Assembly: GCA_013285405.1 (NCBI GenBank)
Contig: CP053446.1
Span: 1,835,985-1,899,984 of the forward strand
Origin: Ignavibacteriota bacterium
GTDB lineage: Bacteria > Bacteroidota > Ignavibacteria > Ignavibacteriales > Ignavibacteriaceae
Reading direction: 5' to 3'
DNA length: 64,000 nt
This document shows, in pieces, positions 63,301 through 64,000 of this stretch. A program made the position numbers and the translations under genes. Every line of letters starts with the position of its first letter. Positions within the stretch are counted from its first letter, which is position 1. The notes below the pieces were generated by a model. The model worked only from the letters and a program-made list of their open reading frames with translations, was not told where the DNA came from and made no database searches.

Positions 63301-63461
63301 CTGATTTTAAAACTGCAATTAATTCTTTTACAAAATACATTGCAGTTGAAACGCTGGCAGAAAAAATAGAAACCAAAGTCGAGTTCAACGGCGGCTTTGT
63401 TCAGGATTGGAAAATCGGTGAGGACGAAATAAAAATTAAAATAGAAAAAGTAAGTATTTAA
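60309..63461 (+). CDS. ileS: Isoleucyl-tRNA synthetase (IleS2 type)
   Basis: 1050 residues, class I synthetase. HIGH-region GPPTANGKPGIHHVMART, WDTHGLPVE, editing domain with TTTPWTLISN, KMSKS loop GMKMSKSKGNTVDPF, WYVRRCRRRFWKS anticodon-binding part and a C-terminal extension. Length and motifs fit the eukaryote-like IleS2 branch, which usually shows low mupirocin sensitivity (family knowledge). Probably transcribed with the yggS operon. Confidence 0.97.
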   Translation: MYKQGLEKIKYPETELEVLKFWSENKIFQKSVEFRSPEKSFTFYEGPPTANGKPGIHHVMARTLKDIVCRYKTMRGYRVERKAGWDTHGLPVEIEVEKTLGIKNKSEVAKFGVEKYNQACRDSVFTYLDLWEKMTERMGYWIDLKSAYITLTNDYIESVWWALKTLYEKDLIYKDYKIVPQDPKSETVLSMAELALGYRETKDPSVYVLFKLKDKDEYFLVWTTTPWTLISNVALAVGSDVDYVKVLNKEKKIILAKELLATLDGEYEILEEMKGKELEGIEYEQLLPYVKPNKKAFFVCPGDFVSTDTGSGIVHIAPAFGADDYDLLKKYNLPMLQPVDRGGKFTSEITDYAGQFVKDADKDIIIKLKTEGKLYKKETIVHTYPFSWRHQDVPVIYYARESWFIRTTSVAKRMIELNKTINWQPPEVGAGRFGNWLEENKDWALSRDRFWATPLPFWINEEGDILPIGSVEELKEGFIVENDKRISVREIENIDLHKPFVDKVLFEKEGKIYTRTPELIDVWFDSGAMPFAQYHYPFENKEWFEKKAFPADFICEGIDQTRGWFYTLHAIATMLFDSVAYKNLIVNELILDKNGMKMSKSKGNTVDPFVLFEKYGADATRWYLVTNSPPWRPTLFDEEGLVEVQRKFFGTLLNTYAFFALYANIDGFENKQAQVPLSKREEIDRWILSKLNSLVEANIKLMDEYEVTKAARATSDFTIDHLSNWYVRRCRRRFWKSEMNENKLAAYQTLYECLVTISKLIAPFTPFLGEELFQNLNSVTKSEKTESVHLTDFPVTGEIDKELEQKMDLAQHVVYLVRAIRAKSNLKVRQPLKKLIVVIEKNKKDALLKMKDVILEEVNIKELEILDDDSTLVHKSAKANFKTIGPKFGKNVKAVAEKIKNFTSTEISLIEKGDSVAVEINGESLSVSKDDVEILSEQISGWIVESETGVTVAVDTHLTPELISEGLAREFVNRIQNMRKDAGFQVTDKINIAFSGNSDFKTAINSFTKYIAVETLAEKIETKVEFNGGFVQDWKIGEDEIKIKIEKVSI

Positions 63462-63479
63462 TAACAGGAGTAAATCACT

Positions 63480-64000
63480 ATGGCTAAAAAAGTCGTTAAA
63501 AAAACAGTCAAGAAGTCGGCTGCTAAAAAACATACAGTAAAAAAAGCTGCTGCCAAAAAAGTTCAAAAGAAAGTTGTTGCTAAAAAAACCGTTAAGAAAG
63601 CGGGAAATAAAAACACGGCTGCTAAAAAAGAAACCAGACCAATTCGGAAAGCTGTAAAAGCAATATCAACCAGGAAAATAAAATCGGCAAAAGTTCCGGT
63701 TGAAGTTAAATTCGAGGATATTGTTGAATCCAGGAACAAAGCTATTGCCAAAATTAAAGGTTACGGTAAAAGAGATCTTGAACATTTCAGACAGATCATA
63801 ATGGAGAAGCGGGATGAAATAATCGAACAGCTTCAAAATTTAAAAGAACAAATGCTTGATCCTACAACCGGTGAATATATTAATGAGAATTCTCCCTATT
63901 CACTTCACATGGCTGAACAGGGAACTGATGCAATGGAAAGAGAAAAAACTTTTCTTTATGCTCAAAGAGAAAATAAATTCCTCGGATATCTTGAAGATGC
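63480..64000 (+). CDS. DksA/TraR-family protein with Lys/Ala-rich N-terminus (partial)
   Basis: At least 173 residues, running off the window. Residues 1-75 or so are histone-H1-like (MAKKVVKKTVKKSAAKKHTV, then AAKK/VAKKT repeats). From about 100 a DksA-type coiled coil follows (HFRQIIMEKRDEIIEQL, NSPYSLHMAEQGTDAMEREK). The zinc-finger part would lie beyond the window. DksA binds the RNA polymerase secondary channel; the basic tail could bind nucleic acid. AACAGGAG ribosome site 7 bp before the ATG. Follows ileS by 18 bp. Confidence 0.87.
   Translation, partial: MAKKVVKKTVKKSAAKKHTVKKAAAKKVQKKVVAKKTVKKAGNKNTAAKKETRPIRKAVKAISTRKIKSAKVPVEVKFEDIVESRNKAIAKIKGYGKRDLEHFRQIIMEKRDEIIEQLQNLKEQMLDPTTGEYINENSPYSLHMAEQGTDAMEREKTFLYAQRENKFLGYLED

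Noticed and set aside
1..64000. tRNA, rRNA, riboswitch or CRISPR-Cas
   Set aside because: No T-loop/acceptor pattern, rRNA-like segment, known riboswitch core or spacer array was seen on either strand by eye; a covariance search would be needed to exclude small RNAs.

Overview
The window looks like chromosomal DNA of an AT-rich Bacteroidota/Chlorobiota-type bacterium, most probably an Ignavibacteria relative. The reasons are five secreted proteins ending in the type IX secretion (T9SS) C-terminal sorting domain (NYPNPFNPSTKIEY-like, ending KMSLLK/KMLLLK), many small outer-membrane beta-barrels, lipoproteins with WG..N.VY.VG..G propeller repeats, an IleS2-type isoleucyl-tRNA synthetase and a Lys-rich DksA-like protein. 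No rRNA, tRNA or CRISPR array was found.

1-11,250 is a rearranged accessory region. Three copies of one IS3-family element (about 1,403 bp, 29-bp imperfect terminal repeats) sit among three paralogous propeller lipoprotein genes and broken genes for large secreted proteins. Two fragments (9468-9695 minus and 6618-8063 plus) rejoin in frame through a shared 4-bp CGGA/TCCG flank: the IS interrupted one gene and the distal part was then inverted between two opposed IS copies. 11,400-17,850 is housekeeping: thioredoxin-like lipoprotein, 4-alpha-glucanotransferase, three beta-barrels, a LOG-like protein and YceI. 17,986-20,233 holds a DNA methyltransferase and a candidate nuclease next to an oxidoreductase remnant. 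20,371-26,130 mixes T9SS proteins, a HepT/MntA toxin-antitoxin pair, a RAYT transposase gene with an in-frame stop, and several palindrome families.

26,137-45,873 is the most interesting part. A complete oligopeptide ABC transporter is encoded divergently (ATPases on minus; binding protein and two permeases on plus). The plus operon continues, with overlapping genes, into a Ser/Thr kinase-ATPase-TPR protein and a sigma54-type activator. Just downstream, with its own terminator, lies a secreted protein made of 16 near-identical copies of a 16-residue peptide ending in Arg. It is followed by a secreted metalloprotease/propeller/barrel protein and two histidine kinases. I propose, as inference, a multicopy peptide precursor with processing, uptake and signalling genes beside it.

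45,995-57,419 carries a frameshifted alkD, RidA, an unusual alkaline phosphatase homologue, glycogen phosphorylase, VOC and TerB proteins, two T9SS proteins, glutathione peroxidase and phosphate acetyltransferase. 57,631-64,000 is a compact housekeeping operon (yggS, divIVA-like, purine nucleoside phosphorylase, membrane coiled-coil protein, ileS, dksA-like).

Several genes carry single-base lesions (ybaK, alkD, RAYT, two IS orfB copies). They may be real decay or consensus errors in the assembly.
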